From Acinetobacter sp. ANC 3813 (GTDB lineage: Bacteria > Pseudomonadota > Gammaproteobacteria > Pseudomonadales > Moraxellaceae): a stretch of DNA of 64,000 nucleotides. Under the pieces are notes generated by a model. That model saw only the letters and a program-made list of their open reading frames with translations, was not told where the DNA came from and ran no database searches. How positions within the stretch are numbered: the first letter of the stretch is position 1; the number at the start of each line of letters is the position of its first letter. Shown here one piece after another: positions 37,403-46,239 of the stretch. A program made the translations under genes and the position numbers. The stretch spans positions 186,001 through 250,000 of the forward strand of contig NZ_NEGK01000004.1 in assembly GCF_002135435.1 (NCBI RefSeq), in the 5' to 3' direction.

Positions 37403-38389
37403 ATGAATACTTTAAACAAGGCGCTCTTCGGCGCTGTACTTGCTGCAAATACCTTGCTTTTAAATCAGTTCAGCCATGCACTGGAGCCAGTATCTATTCC
37501 GCAGCAAAAGCAGGTTGCGGGCTATTACAATTATCAGTTTGGCAATACCCAAATTACCGCCCTGCTCGACGGCACAAACTATTTAAATAAAGCTTTATTT
37601 AAAGGACTGCCTGAATCAGAAATTGACGCCATTTTAAAAAAATACTATGCCGATCAGGCCAAAGGCGTACAAACCTCAGTCAATGCTTTTTTAATTAATA
37701 CAGGCAGCCAGTTGCTGATGGTCGATAGCGGCGCAGCCAGCTGCAACGGACCTAATTTTGGCTCGATCTATAGCAATCTCAAAGCTGCGGGCTATCAGCC
37801 TGAACAAGTCAATGAAATCTTTTTGACGCACCTGCATTCAGACCATGTGTGCGGCATCTCCAGCAATGGCGCGGCAAACTACCCAAATGCGACGCTGCAC
37901 ATTGCCAAAACTGAATATGATTATTGGCTCAGCCCGAAAACGTTAGAAAAAATCCCTAAAGACAATCAGGCTAAATTTTTAGGCACTGTGGCAAAAATTA
38001 AAGCCGCGCTTGCACCTTATGAACAAGCGAAAAAGATCAAAGTATTTTCAGATAAATCACTGTCTTTTGGCGGCATAGAATACAAACCGTCTTTTGGGCA
38101 TACCCCAGGTCATTACAGCTTTAAATTCAAACAAGGCGATCAAGAAGCAGTGTTTATTGGCGACATTGTGCATTCACACAGCATTCAGTTTGACCGTCCG
38201 GAAACAGCCATCGACTTTGATACCGACCCTGCGGCAGCCGTGCAAACCCGCTTAAAGCATTTTGCAGAATATGCGAAAGCAGGCCAGCTGATTGCCGCGC
38301 CGCACTTGCCATTTCCGGGTATTGGGCATATTTATTCAAAGGATGGAAAAAGCTATCAGTGGATCCCAGTGCATTTTAAAGATCAGTAG
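37403..38389 (+). CDS. Exported metallo-beta-lactamase-fold hydrolase
   Basis: A 328-residue protein with an N-terminal signal peptide (ending S-H-A-L, about residues 1-26) and a complete MBL metal site: His143-x-His145-x-Asp147-His148 in L-T-H-L-H-S-D-H-V-C-G, a later His in S-F-G-H-T-P-G-H-Y, and the bridging Asp in F-I-G-D-I-V-H-S. The layout matches periplasmic relatives of the AHL-lactonase/glyoxalase II type rather than class B beta-lactamases. Substrate unknown; lactonase, esterase or hydrolase activity is possible. It is a single-gene unit; the ribosome site is weak. Confidence 0.87.
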   Translation: MNTLNKALFGAVLAANTLLLNQFSHALEPVSIPQQKQVAGYYNYQFGNTQITALLDGTNYLNKALFKGLPESEIDAILKKYYADQAKGVQTSVNAFLINTGSQLLMVDSGAASCNGPNFGSIYSNLKAAGYQPEQVNEIFLTHLHSDHVCGISSNGAANYPNATLHIAKTEYDYWLSPKTLEKIPKDNQAKFLGTVAKIKAALAPYEQAKKIKVFSDKSLSFGGIEYKPSFGHTPGHYSFKFKQGDQEAVFIGDIVHSHSIQFDRPETAIDFDTDPAAAVQTRLKHFAEYAKAGQLIAAPHLPFPGIGHIYSKDGKSYQWIPVHFKDQ

Positions 38390-38465
38390 CATGTGGTTGA
38401 TTTTATAATGCTAAAAAAGCTGCTGTAAAAAATGATGCGACAGATCAGCACACTACTCTGCTGAA

Positions 38466-38508
38466 AGCTCCGCATTGGAAGCCTATAGTGTTTTTCCAAT
38501 GTGGAGCT
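38466..38508. repeat. Long inverted repeat between convergent genes
   Basis: AGCTCCGCATTGGAA and TTCCAATGTGGAGCT are 15-base arms with one mismatch and a 13-base loop. No T-run follows on either strand, so it may be a weak terminator, an mRNA-end stabiliser or a repeat remnant. Confidence 0.55.
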
Positions 38509-38525
38509 TATCTTTCAACGGTGTG

Positions 38526-39620
38526 TTATCTCCGATCAATATATTCCAAATACCCTCTTCCCTCAGCCTTTTGCTGCTTAAACTCACCTGACCATTGATA
38601 AGAACTGACATAGCCTGCCCCCAAACCATAACAATACGGCGTATCCACAACCGCCAAAATATCCAGCACTTTTTCACCCTCATGATGCACCAGCCAGCGG
38701 AACGATTGCGGTACTTCCATTACATAGCCGTCAGGCGTCATTAAAGGTTCAGTTTTTAACGCTGCCACTTCAAAATCAGCCCGTTCATACTGGATCGATG
38801 TACCATTGATATGACGGTACGAAACTGCCGTATATACGGGTTGTCCTAAAGCGCCCACAAATGCCAAGACCAGCTGTTCTTGATCATTCAGGTTAATGAC
38901 CTGATAACTGAATGAAGTCAGAGGCAATGCTAAATTTGTTGTTAAAAACCGCTTAGGCAACATGCTTAACGAAATCGCTTTCCAATGCTCAAGCGTGCAT
39001 AAGCCAGAAACCTCAACTGCTTTATCTTGCTGGCGAATGGTTCCGCTATAGCGCATTAACACACTAAAGTGCTGGTAAAACCGGCTGTGCGCAAACCATG
39101 TCAATGCATCTGTCGGGGTTAAGGTTAAATCTGCTTTTAAATCATCTAATTGTGATACCAGCCGATATGCCCCGTCTTGCTCATATAAAGAGGATTCTTC
39201 AGCGAAATCGATGCGAAATGGAGAATGCTGAAACTTTAATTGCTTCTGAATATTGAAAATTCGATAGGCTTCTTGATCATCTGACAAGGCAGTGCCATGC
39301 ACTAAAGTGGCTGTATTTTCTAATGCCAATGCGGTTAATTTAGAAGAGACTTTGGTGATCTTGGCCCCGACATCGCCAATGATTGATGCATAAGATAAAT
39401 ACCGATAGGGTTCCGGCAAATCTGGAATCATCACGCCATAGTGCGTGCTTGCAAACTGCCTGTTAAACACATGCGCATCAAAATCATAGTCGCGCGGAAG
39501 TCTGGCCTGCTGCTCTGGACGCACAGCGCCCAATACAGGCGTTAAAACTTGCCCAAGCTGATAATTGAAGATTTTACGGAAGGTATTTTGCTGCGGTTTA
39601 CTTTTTAATAATGAAAGCAT
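38526..39620 (-). CDS. Unknown soluble protein (possibly DUF6670-like)
   Basis: A 364-residue protein without a signal peptide or clear membrane helix. It is rich in aromatic residues and short strands; notable segments are R-D-Y-D-F-D-A-H-V-F near residue 45 and A-V-S-Y-R-H-I-N-G-T in the second half. Acinetobacter has conserved proteins like this, sometimes grouped as DUF6670, but I am not certain of that family and see no catalytic motif. A perfect 8-base dyad lies about 105 bases upstream and might regulate it. Confidence 0.6.
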   Translation of the reverse strand: MLSLLKSKPQQNTFRKIFNYQLGQVLTPVLGAVRPEQQARLPRDYDFDAHVFNRQFASTHYGVMIPDLPEPYRYLSYASIIGDVGAKITKVSSKLTALALENTATLVHGTALSDDQEAYRIFNIQKQLKFQHSPFRIDFAEESSLYEQDGAYRLVSQLDDLKADLTLTPTDALTWFAHSRFYQHFSVLMRYSGTIRQQDKAVEVSGLCTLEHWKAISLSMLPKRFLTTNLALPLTSFSYQVINLNDQEQLVLAFVGALGQPVYTAVSYRHINGTSIQYERADFEVAALKTEPLMTPDGYVMEVPQSFRWLVHHEGEKVLDILAVVDTPYCYGLGAGYVSSYQWSGEFKQQKAEGRGYLEYIDRR

Positions 39621-39722
39621 ATATGACTCTAAGGGAGATAGATGCTTCCACGTTACTGAGTTGCGCCGCGGTTGTTCATAGCCAATGAGGTCTGGCCAAT
39701 GTGTTTTGGGGTCATAGCCGTA

Positions 39723-39739
39723 AAATTGTCGGACAATTT
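39723..39739. promoter_or_regulatory. Perfect dyad, operator-like
   Basis: AAATTGTC-G-GACAATTT has 8-base arms and a single central base. It lies after the LysE-type gene stop and about 105 bases before the start of the downstream minus-strand gene. It is too short and lacks a T-run for a clear terminator; a TetR-type or similar operator is possible. Confidence 0.35.
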
Positions 39740-39758
39740 ACCCGCTGCAGCACAGCCC

Positions 39759-40382
39759 TTATTTCATACCAAAAATCAACTTTAAGCCCAGCACGGTCAT
39801 GACTGCACCTGCTGCGCGGTCAAATACAGCTTTAAATTTTAAATATACACGGCGCGGTTTTTCTGCAGACAGCGCCACGGCCACCAGAGAGCACCAGCCT
39901 GCATCAATAAAGAAGCATAAAATAGGCAATACAAAATAGAAGTAAGTTGGAATTTCTTTTGGCAGTAATGCTGTAAAAATACTGGCCAAAATAATCGCAA
40001 TTTTAGGATTAGACAGCTGGGTGATTAATCCTGTTGTAAATGCACGGCGCAATGACATTTGTGAGGACGTATTCTGACCATCATCAATCGGCTCTTTGGC
40101 ATGCTTAATAATTTTAAAGGCCAAATACAGCAAATACAGTCCGCCGCAAATTTTCAAAGCCAAATATGCTGACGGCACAGCCAGTAAAAAAGCCTGCAAG
40201 CCCAATACAGCCAATAAGCCGAAAATAGCGGCCCCTGTTCCTGTACCTAAAGCGGTAAACAGCCCATGCTGACGTGAAATTGCAATTGAATTTTTGGCTA
40301 CATAAATTGATGTCGGCCCAGGACTCATTGCGCCCAGCATTAAAGCAAAAGCGATAGAGCCCAAAATCCAAAATGATTCCAC
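39759..40382 (-). CDS. LysE/RhtB family exporter
   Basis: A 207-residue inner-membrane exporter of amino acids or similar metabolites. The signature is G-A-M-S-P-G-P-T-S-I-Y-V-A-K-N-S with L-S-N-P-K-I-A-I-I-L-A-S further on, and five to six hydrophobic segments. The favoured start is GTG 40382 (M-E-S-F-W-I-L-G), preceded by AGGTG. An in-frame ATG at 40454 would add 24 polar residues that do not belong to the family. The protein length then matches typical LysE members. It is divergent from the DIP1984-family gene. Substrate unknown. Confidence 0.85.
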   Translation of the reverse strand: MESFWILGSIAFALMLGAMSPGPTSIYVAKNSIAISRQHGLFTALGTGTGAAIFGLLAVLGLQAFLLAVPSAYLALKICGGLYLLYLAFKIIKHAKEPIDDGQNTSSQMSLRRAFTTGLITQLSNPKIAIILASIFTALLPKEIPTYFYFVLPILCFFIDAGWCSLVAVALSAEKPRRVYLKFKAVFDRAAGAVMTVLGLKLIFGMK

Positions 40383-40540
40383 ATCAGCACCTGTAAATAT
40401 TAATTTCGGGGCAATTTTACAAGCATCATCACCAAATATCTCCCTATTTTTCACAGCACTTTCACAAAAACACCGAATTATTCACTGTAAATTTATTGAT
40501 TGACCAACAATTCCATTGCATGATGATGCAAAAGCAGTAA

Positions 40541-41008
40541 ATGATAGAAAAAATGAAACTTGCAGAAGCGCTCCTGCTGCGCAGTGATATGCAAACCAAG
40601 CTTGCATCATTGCAGCAGCGCATCAACAGTAATATTTTAGTTCAGGAAGGCGATGCACCCAGTGAAGCCCCCAATCTGCTGATTGAGGAAGCCAGCGCTG
40701 TGAATACTGAACTGCATGATTTGATTCAGCGGATACATGCAACCAATGCAGAAGCGCAAACAGCTAGCGGTAAAAAACTGTTAACGCTGATTATTGAACG
40801 CGATGCATTAACGAGCCAGCACTGTATTTTGCAGCAGGCCATAGACCATTCACGGCGTGAAAATGGCCGCTACAGTTCTAGTGAAATCCGCTGGGTCAAA
40901 ACCATTACCGTTAGTGATTTGCAAAAGCTGGCCGATGACATCAGCAAGCAGCTGCGTCAGAATAATTTAGAGATTCAAGCCTCAAATTGGCAGGTCGATT
41001 TAATTTAA
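40541..41008 (+). CDS. DIP1984-family protein (septicolysin-related)
   Basis: A 155-residue soluble, mostly helical protein. The beginning M-K-L-A-E-A-L-L-L-R-S-D-M-Q-T-K, the L-I-E-E-A...E-L-H-D-L-I-Q-R-I-H-A-T-N segment and the S-E-I-R-W-V-K-T-I-T-V region are typical of DIP1984/septicolysin-like proteins. Function is poorly understood; a cytolysin role for this family is doubtful. The start could be 40541 or the ATG at 40553, which begins exactly at the conserved M-K-L-A-E-A; neither has a strong ribosome site. The 275 bases after it hold no gene that I can support. Confidence 0.75.
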   Translation: MIEKMKLAEALLLRSDMQTKLASLQQRINSNILVQEGDAPSEAPNLLIEEASAVNTELHDLIQRIHATNAEAQTASGKKLLTLIIERDALTSQHCILQQAIDHSRRENGRYSSSEIRWVKTITVSDLQKLADDISKQLRQNNLEIQASNWQVDLI

Positions 41009-41283
41009 AAATTTGGTTTGCACAGCGATCCATTTCAGTTAGGGCATATTGGGCGAGTGCAAGGCCTTTTCCGCGTTTGTAAGGCTTTAATTCAACAAAC
41101 GCTTGCAGGAAGCAAAGCGTCTGCTTCAAATTTTTACATCTCTGACGCAGCACAACGCATCGCTTACTTCTTACTTGTCACACCGCACTACCATGCACTG
41201 ACAATATGCCCACCCTATTCAACACCTTTTATCAGCTCGCTTATCTAAAGCTGCGTAAACAAGGACTGTTCGCGTTAAGCACT

Positions 41284-41475
41284 TTAGTCACGCTGAATTT
41301 GCTCTGCCAAAATCATTTGATTCTTGGGCATTTTGTAATCCTGATCAGATGCAGGCATGCCGCCAATAATCATGGTACGCACTTCTGTTTTCGGCTTGTT
41401 TAAGTCTTCCTTTGCATCACAGCCTGCCACACCCAGCAGCAGGCAAGCCATTATGGCTGCGGATAAAATCTTCAT
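41284..41475 (-). CDS. Small lipoprotein, unknown
   Basis: A 63-residue lipoprotein precursor. M-K-I-L-S-A-A-I-M-A-C-L-L-L leads to the lipobox G-V-A-G-C, followed by D-A-K-E-D-L-N-K-P and a polar tail with the recognisable I-I-G-G-M-P-A-S-D-Q-D-Y segment. Asp follows the Cys, which in many Gram-negatives favours inner-membrane retention. Function unknown. Single gene on the minus strand, divergent from the TetR operon. Confidence 0.72.
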   Translation of the reverse strand: MKILSAAIMACLLLGVAGCDAKEDLNKPKTEVRTMIIGGMPASDQDYKMPKNQMILAEQIQRD

Positions 41476-41686
41476 CCTATCCCCTCCATGTTTATCCTTA
41501 TTTCTTTCAGCATAGCACTGCTGTATAAATTTTCACCTTAAATTTCATGTCTGCATATTTATTTTTCGCACAGTCAATTTCCTTTAAATTTAATTTATAT
41601 TTTTTAAATAGTTAAATTGGTTTTAAGACAGGTTTACTGCAGCCAAATCTTCAGCGTTACAAAAAAGCACAATGCAGAATATTTAC

Positions 41687-41706
41687 AACGGACATTTTTG
41701 TCCGTT
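41687..41706. promoter_or_regulatory. Probable TetR operator
   Basis: A perfect 7-base dyad AACGGAC-ATTTTT-GTCCGTT lies 38-57 bases before the TetR-family start codon. Its size and place are typical of a self-regulating TetR repressor controlling its own efflux operon. Confidence 0.65.
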
Positions 41707-41743
41707 AAATACAGCATATTCTCCAGCTTAAAATTAGAACGCT

Positions 41744-42292
41744 ATGTCACTTCGCCAAGAACGCGCCGCGCAAAACCGTGAAGAACTGCTGGCCGCGGCC
41801 ATCAATATTTTCCGCAGCCAAGGCATCAATGCGCCGCTGCAGCTGATTATTGATGAAGCAAAAGTCGGACGGGCGACCTTTTACCGCAATTTTGCAGACC
41901 GCCGTGAACTGGTTTTAGCATTGATGGAACAAGCGCTCGACCGCTTGGAAAACCGCGCGCGCAATCATGCGCAATATGAAGATGGCTTTATCCGCCTGAT
42001 TCAGGACCATATTCACAACATTCCCTATCTTACTGCCTTAATGGAATATTGGCGGGTGATTGCACGCGATGATCCTGCAATGGTTCAGATTTATCAGCGC
42101 CGCGATCAGATTTTGCAGCCGCTGATTGATACCGCCATTGCCAATGGCACTTGCCGCAGTGATTTCAGCCCGCGTGACTACACCATGGTGACTTCTATCT
42201 TGCGGGCTGCACTGCAAGGCTACACCGATGCAGATCAGGAAAAACTGGCGGCACGCGCAGTCGATTTACTCCTGAATGGTATCCGCCCTTAA
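41744..42292 (+). CDS. TetR-family transcriptional repressor
   Basis: A 182-residue regulator. The N-terminal DNA-binding domain (about 5-55) shows the TetR pattern R-E-E-L-L-A-A-A-I-N-I-F-R-S-Q-G, then V-G-R-A-T-F-Y-R-N-F-A-D-R-R-E-L; the C-terminal helical domain would bind the inducer. It is the first gene of an operon with an MFS pump and an adaptor (gaps 12 and 75 bases) and has a dyad just upstream, which suggests autorepression relieved by a pump substrate. Confidence 0.9.
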   Translation: MSLRQERAAQNREELLAAAINIFRSQGINAPLQLIIDEAKVGRATFYRNFADRRELVLALMEQALDRLENRARNHAQYEDGFIRLIQDHIHNIPYLTALMEYWRVIARDDPAMVQIYQRRDQILQPLIDTAIANGTCRSDFSPRDYTMVTSILRAALQGYTDADQEKLAARAVDLLLNGIRP

Positions 42293-42304
42293 CTGGTATA
42301 GATC

Positions 42305-43957
42305 ATGGCTCAAGAACCGCGTCTGCTGGAACCCGCACCAGACTGGACTCCAGAGGAAAAACCAACCCTGCCGGGTTCACCTGCCGCGATTGCTCACCCG
42401 ACCTATAAGCGGTATTTATACTTTATTATTGGCCTGTTTGTCGCCATTTCCGGCAGCCTGAGCAACGGCTTTATCACGGCCAATCTGCCGCTGATTCAAG
42501 GTGAATATGGCCTGACGCCTTCTGAAGCGGCGTGGATTCCTGCCGCCTATGTTATGGCCAATGTCAGTTCCAATTTAATTTTGTTTAAAGCGCGCCAGCA
42601 ATATGGGCTCAGGCTGTTTTCCGAAATCGGCCTCGTGGTGTTTATTGCGGTGATGGTGCTGCATCTCTATGTACATACCTTTGAAATGGCAGTATTTGTC
42701 CGTATTGTCAGCGGCTTAGTTGCCGCCCCGCTCAGCTCTTTGGGCATGTATTACATTATGCAGGCTTTCAGCCGAGCCAATTTTGGACGTGGCTTATATT
42801 TGGCGCTGGGCTTTCAGCAATTGGGCATTCCGCTGGCGTGGATAATGTCGCCTTATCTGGTCGATGTAAATGACTGGGGGCTGCTGTATACCTTTGAGCT
42901 GGGGCTGGCGCTGTGCTGTCTTGCCATGGTGGTGTCCTTAAAACTGCCGCGCAGCCTGCGCATTGAAGTATTTGAGTTTCAGGATATTTTTACCTTTATC
43001 CTGCTGGCGACCGGTTTTGCCTTCCTGTGCATTGTGCTGACCCAAGGGCCAATTCAATGGTGGCTGAATGCTGACTGGCTGGCTTATCTGCTGATTGGCG
43101 CACTGATTCTGATTACCGTGGGACTGACTTACGAACATTATCGAGTCAATCCGCTGATCATTACCCGCTGGCTGGGTACATCCTCGACAGTGCGCTTTGT
43201 TTTAGGCGCTTTCGCCATTCGCTTTTTAATGTCAGAGCAAAGCTATGCCGCGGTGAATTTTTTGAAAACAATGGGCATGGGGCCTGATCAGTTTGTGCAT
43301 TTTTATCTGGTGATCTTCTTCGGCATTTTAAGCGGCACAATTTTCAGCGCGCTGACCTTTTCCCGTGAAAAAGCCGTATGGCATTTACTGGGCGCTGTAG
43401 CTTTGATTTTAATTGCTTGCGCACTGGATCATCATCTGACCAGTGACGTGCGCCCAGAAAACTTTTATGCCAGCCAATTCATCGTCGGTTTTGCCAGCGG
43501 CATGTTTATTGGCCCTCTGCTGCTGACTGGCATTATCAATGCATTGCAAAAAGGCCCCAATCATATGGTGACCTTTATTGTGCTGTTCTCTGCCAGCCAA
43601 ACCTTTGGCGGCTTGATGGGTTCTTCATTCTTCTCAAGCTATCAGCAAATGCGCACGCAGCATTATCAGGCAGAAATTTTGGCAGACTTGCCGTCCACCA
43701 GCCCGCAAGTCACTCAGCGCCTGCAAAGCTATGCGCAAAGCAGCCAGCGCTATACGCTCGACCCAGCACTGGAGCAAAATCAGGCGCTGCGCAGCTTGAG
43801 CCAAGCCGTGACCAAAGAAGCGCAAGTCCGCGCTTATAACGACGTGATTTTTCTGAATCAGCTCTTTGCTGTGGTCTTGCTGTTTTGGGGATTGTTTGTC
43901 ATTGGCATGAATCAATACCGCAGCTTTAAACAGCGGCTAATGCCGAATTCCAGCTAG
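42305..43957 (+). CDS. DHA2-type MFS efflux transporter (EmrB-like)
   Basis: A 550-residue inner-membrane transporter with about 14 hydrophobic segments, the number expected for the DHA2 drug:H+ antiporters. The N-terminal part shows N-G-F-I-T-A-N-L-P-L-I-Q and S-E-A-A-W-I-P-A-A-Y-V-M-A-N, matching family motifs around helices 1-2. It belongs with the downstream HlyD-like adaptor, so together they should form a tripartite pump with an outer-membrane protein encoded elsewhere. The gene order regulator-pump-adaptor differs from the emrRAB order of enterics. Substrates unknown. Confidence 0.88.
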   Translation: MAQEPRLLEPAPDWTPEEKPTLPGSPAAIAHPTYKRYLYFIIGLFVAISGSLSNGFITANLPLIQGEYGLTPSEAAWIPAAYVMANVSSNLILFKARQQYGLRLFSEIGLVVFIAVMVLHLYVHTFEMAVFVRIVSGLVAAPLSSLGMYYIMQAFSRANFGRGLYLALGFQQLGIPLAWIMSPYLVDVNDWGLLYTFELGLALCCLAMVVSLKLPRSLRIEVFEFQDIFTFILLATGFAFLCIVLTQGPIQWWLNADWLAYLLIGALILITVGLTYEHYRVNPLIITRWLGTSSTVRFVLGAFAIRFLMSEQSYAAVNFLKTMGMGPDQFVHFYLVIFFGILSGTIFSALTFSREKAVWHLLGAVALILIACALDHHLTSDVRPENFYASQFIVGFASGMFIGPLLLTGIINALQKGPNHMVTFIVLFSASQTFGGLMGSSFFSSYQQMRTQHYQAEILADLPSTSPQVTQRLQSYAQSSQRYTLDPALEQNQALRSLSQAVTKEAQVRAYNDVIFLNQLFAVVLLFWGLFVIGMNQYRSFKQRLMPNSS

Positions 43958-44032
43958 CATCTTCCAGATCAATCTACTGTTATTTATTCATCACGAAGCT
44001 CCCATATCACACGATTATATTTAGAGAAGTCC

Positions 44033-45181
44033 ATGTCAGAACAAGAAAAGCCGGCAGAAACAAATACCGTAGTGTCTAATACGGCGGCTGCACAGCCCGC
44101 AGCTGCGCCTGACCCAGCGCCTGCGCCATCGAGCAAATTGATTCCCACCAATAAGCGGGTGCTGGTGCTGATGTTTTTTGTACTGCTGATTGGTATCAGT
44201 CTGATTTTATGGGCTTGGAAAATCGGGCCTTTTCATTCTGCAGTGGAATCAACTGAAAACAGCTATGTAAAAGGCAAAACCACCATTTTGTCTTCACAGA
44301 TCAATGGTTATGTCAAAGATGTGCTGGTCACAGACTTTGAAACCATGAAGCAAGGCCAGCCTTTGATGCATATAGACACAGCGACCTATGATCAAAAAGT
44401 CACACAGGCGCAATCTGGCATTGATCAGGCGGAAAACAATCTGGCCAATCAAACCCAAGCCATTCAGCAGCGCAAAGCCGACATAGCCGCAGCTGAGGCC
44501 AAAGCCGATCAGGCGCGGGCAGCTTATGAGTTATCTGTGACACAGCTGCAGCGTTATGCGCAGTTAGGCGACAGCGGCGCAGCCTCTAAAACCGAACAAG
44601 ATAAAGCACGGGCCGATGTCAAAAACAACTTGGCTGTCGTTCATCAGGCAGAATCCAATATTCAAGTGGCAATGGAAGCATTAAAAACAGCACAAGTTGC
44701 GCAAACTGGTCTGAATGCGCAAGTGACCAGCGCCAAAGCGCAGCGTGATCAGGCCGTGACCACCAAGGACTACAGCGTGATTAAAGCCCCCATGGATGGA
44801 CAGCTGGGTGAAGTGACACCGCGTGTAGGCCAATACGTGGCGGCAGGAACACAGCTGATGTACCTGATTCCTCAGCAGCGCTGGGTCACCGCCAACTTTA
44901 AAGAAACTCAAATTGCCAATATGCAGATTGGGCAAAAAGCGTGGTTTACAGTCGATGCCATGAACCATCAGCAATTCAGCGGCAAAGTTGAACGCATTTC
45001 CCCTGCGGCAGGTTCTGAGTTCAGCGTACTGAAAGCTGACAATACCACAGGCAACTTTACCAAAGTCGTGCAGCGTATTGCTGTGCGTATTGTCATCGAC
45101 CCGAATCAAAAAGGCATGGAACGTTTGCGCCCAGGCATGTCCGTGGTGGCATCGGTAGACACTGCATCTAAACCTTACTGA
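44033..45181 (+). CDS. HlyD/EmrA-family membrane fusion protein
   Basis: A 382-residue adaptor. An Ala/Pro-rich cytoplasmic N-terminus (about 1-40) leads to one membrane helix (about 45-65). A split lipoyl domain follows (V-K-G-K-T-T-I-L-S-S-Q-I-N-G-Y-V, later V-I-K-A-P-M-D-G-Q-L-G), flanking a long Gln/Ala-rich coiled coil (about 125-245), and then the C-terminal beta-barrel region (Q-R-W-V-T-A-N-F-K-E-T-Q-I). It is the partner of the MFS pump immediately upstream. A strong terminator 30 bases after the stop ends the operon. Confidence 0.92.
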   Translation: MSEQEKPAETNTVVSNTAAAQPAAAPDPAPAPSSKLIPTNKRVLVLMFFVLLIGISLILWAWKIGPFHSAVESTENSYVKGKTTILSSQINGYVKDVLVTDFETMKQGQPLMHIDTATYDQKVTQAQSGIDQAENNLANQTQAIQQRKADIAAAEAKADQARAAYELSVTQLQRYAQLGDSGAASKTEQDKARADVKNNLAVVHQAESNIQVAMEALKTAQVAQTGLNAQVTSAKAQRDQAVTTKDYSVIKAPMDGQLGEVTPRVGQYVAAGTQLMYLIPQQRWVTANFKETQIANMQIGQKAWFTVDAMNHQQFSGKVERISPAAGSEFSVLKADNTTGNFTKVVQRIAVRIVIDPNQKGMERLRPGMSVVASVDTASKPY

Positions 45182-45210
45182 CAATAACAAAGACAAAAAC
45201 GCGGTAAGAA

Positions 45211-45238
45211 GAATCCGCTACAATACAGCGGATTCTTT
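45211..45238 (+). terminator. Terminator of TetR-MFS-EmrA operon
   Basis: A perfect 9-base stem (GAATCCGCT with AGCGGATTC, 7-base loop) followed by TTT. The T-run is short and the next plus-strand gene begins 17 bases later. Confidence 0.75.
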
Positions 45239-45254
45239 CGCCTGAATTGCCAAT

Positions 45255-46151
45255 ATGCCTAACTCAGACTCATTCAATGCTTTAGCCTTTGATGCACTTG
45301 CGCATGCAATTCCGTATCAAACGATAAATATGCATGGCGTTCAGCTCTGCATTAAACGTCTAGATTTGGTCCATCCGCGCATTTCTGGCAATAAATTTTT
45401 TAAGCTGAAATACAATCTGTTAAGCGCACAGCAACAAGGCTTTAAACGCGTACTGACCTTTGGCGGCGCCTATTCCAATCATATTGCCGCCACAGCTTAT
45501 GCTACGCATCTATTCGGCCTGCAAAGTATCGGTATTATCCGCGGTGAAGAATTGGCGCATAAAGCGCTGAATCCAACCCTGCACACTGCGCAGGACTTTG
45601 GCATGCAGCTGCAGTTTGTCAGCCGTGAACAGTACAGGCAAAAACAGTCGGCAGATTTTATTCAGCAGCTGCAAGCCGAATTTCCAGACAGCTATATCAT
45701 TCCTGAAGGCGGCACCAATTCACTGGCGATTCAAGGCTGCAAGGAAATTTTAACTGCAGACGATGTCAATAATTTTGATCTGATCTGCTGTGCAGCAGGT
45801 ACTGGCGGCACAATTTCAGGGCTGATTGAAGCCAGCGCGGAAAATCAAAAAATTCTCGGATTTTCTGCCCTGAAAGGTGAATTTCTCGCGCAAGAGCTAC
45901 AGCAATGGACTCAGCGCTCAAACTGGCATATCACCGATGAGTTTTGTTTTGGCGGCTATGCCAAAACCGCGCCTGAACTGATGCAGTTTATCCAGCGTTT
46001 TGAAAAGGACTACGGCTTTCCATTGGAGCACGTCTATACCGGCAAAATGCTATTTGGAGTTGAACAAATGATTCTGCGCGGTGAGATCAAAAAAACTCAA
46101 AGCGTTTTAGCGCTGCATACAGGCGGCCTGCAAGGAAAAATACAGCGCTGA
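45255..46151 (+). CDS. PLP-dependent ACC deaminase/D-cysteine desulfhydrase family enzyme
   Basis: A 298-residue fold type II PLP enzyme. The likely Schiff-base Lys is in I-S-G-N-K-F-F-K-L-K-Y-N near residue 47; F-G-G-A-Y-S-N-H binds the substrate carboxylate; and A-A-G-T-G-G-T-I-S-G-L forms the phosphate-binding loop. The family includes 1-aminocyclopropane-1-carboxylate deaminase and D-cysteine desulfhydrase; without a close relative in hand I cannot decide the substrate, and desulfhydrase is the safer choice for a short member. It is followed by a flavoprotein gene in the same direction. Confidence 0.85.
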   Translation: MPNSDSFNALAFDALAHAIPYQTINMHGVQLCIKRLDLVHPRISGNKFFKLKYNLLSAQQQGFKRVLTFGGAYSNHIAATAYATHLFGLQSIGIIRGEELAHKALNPTLHTAQDFGMQLQFVSREQYRQKQSADFIQQLQAEFPDSYIIPEGGTNSLAIQGCKEILTADDVNNFDLICCAAGTGGTISGLIEASAENQKILGFSALKGEFLAQELQQWTQRSNWHITDEFCFGGYAKTAPELMQFIQRFEKDYGFPLEHVYTGKMLFGVEQMILRGEIKKTQSVLALHTGGLQGKIQR

Positions 46152-46239
46152 TTCGCGCGTCCATAGCCGGCACTTTCCCTGAAAATTGGTTCAAAACAGA
46201 GTATAATCCGCCTCTTTTCGTTCTCCCGCAGGCTGGCTC

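Noticed and set aside
40941..41283. Short ORFs on both strands after the DIP1984-family gene (40941-41153 minus, 41018-41248 plus)
   Set aside because: One overlaps the end of a real gene in antisense and neither has a ribosome site or family resemblance.
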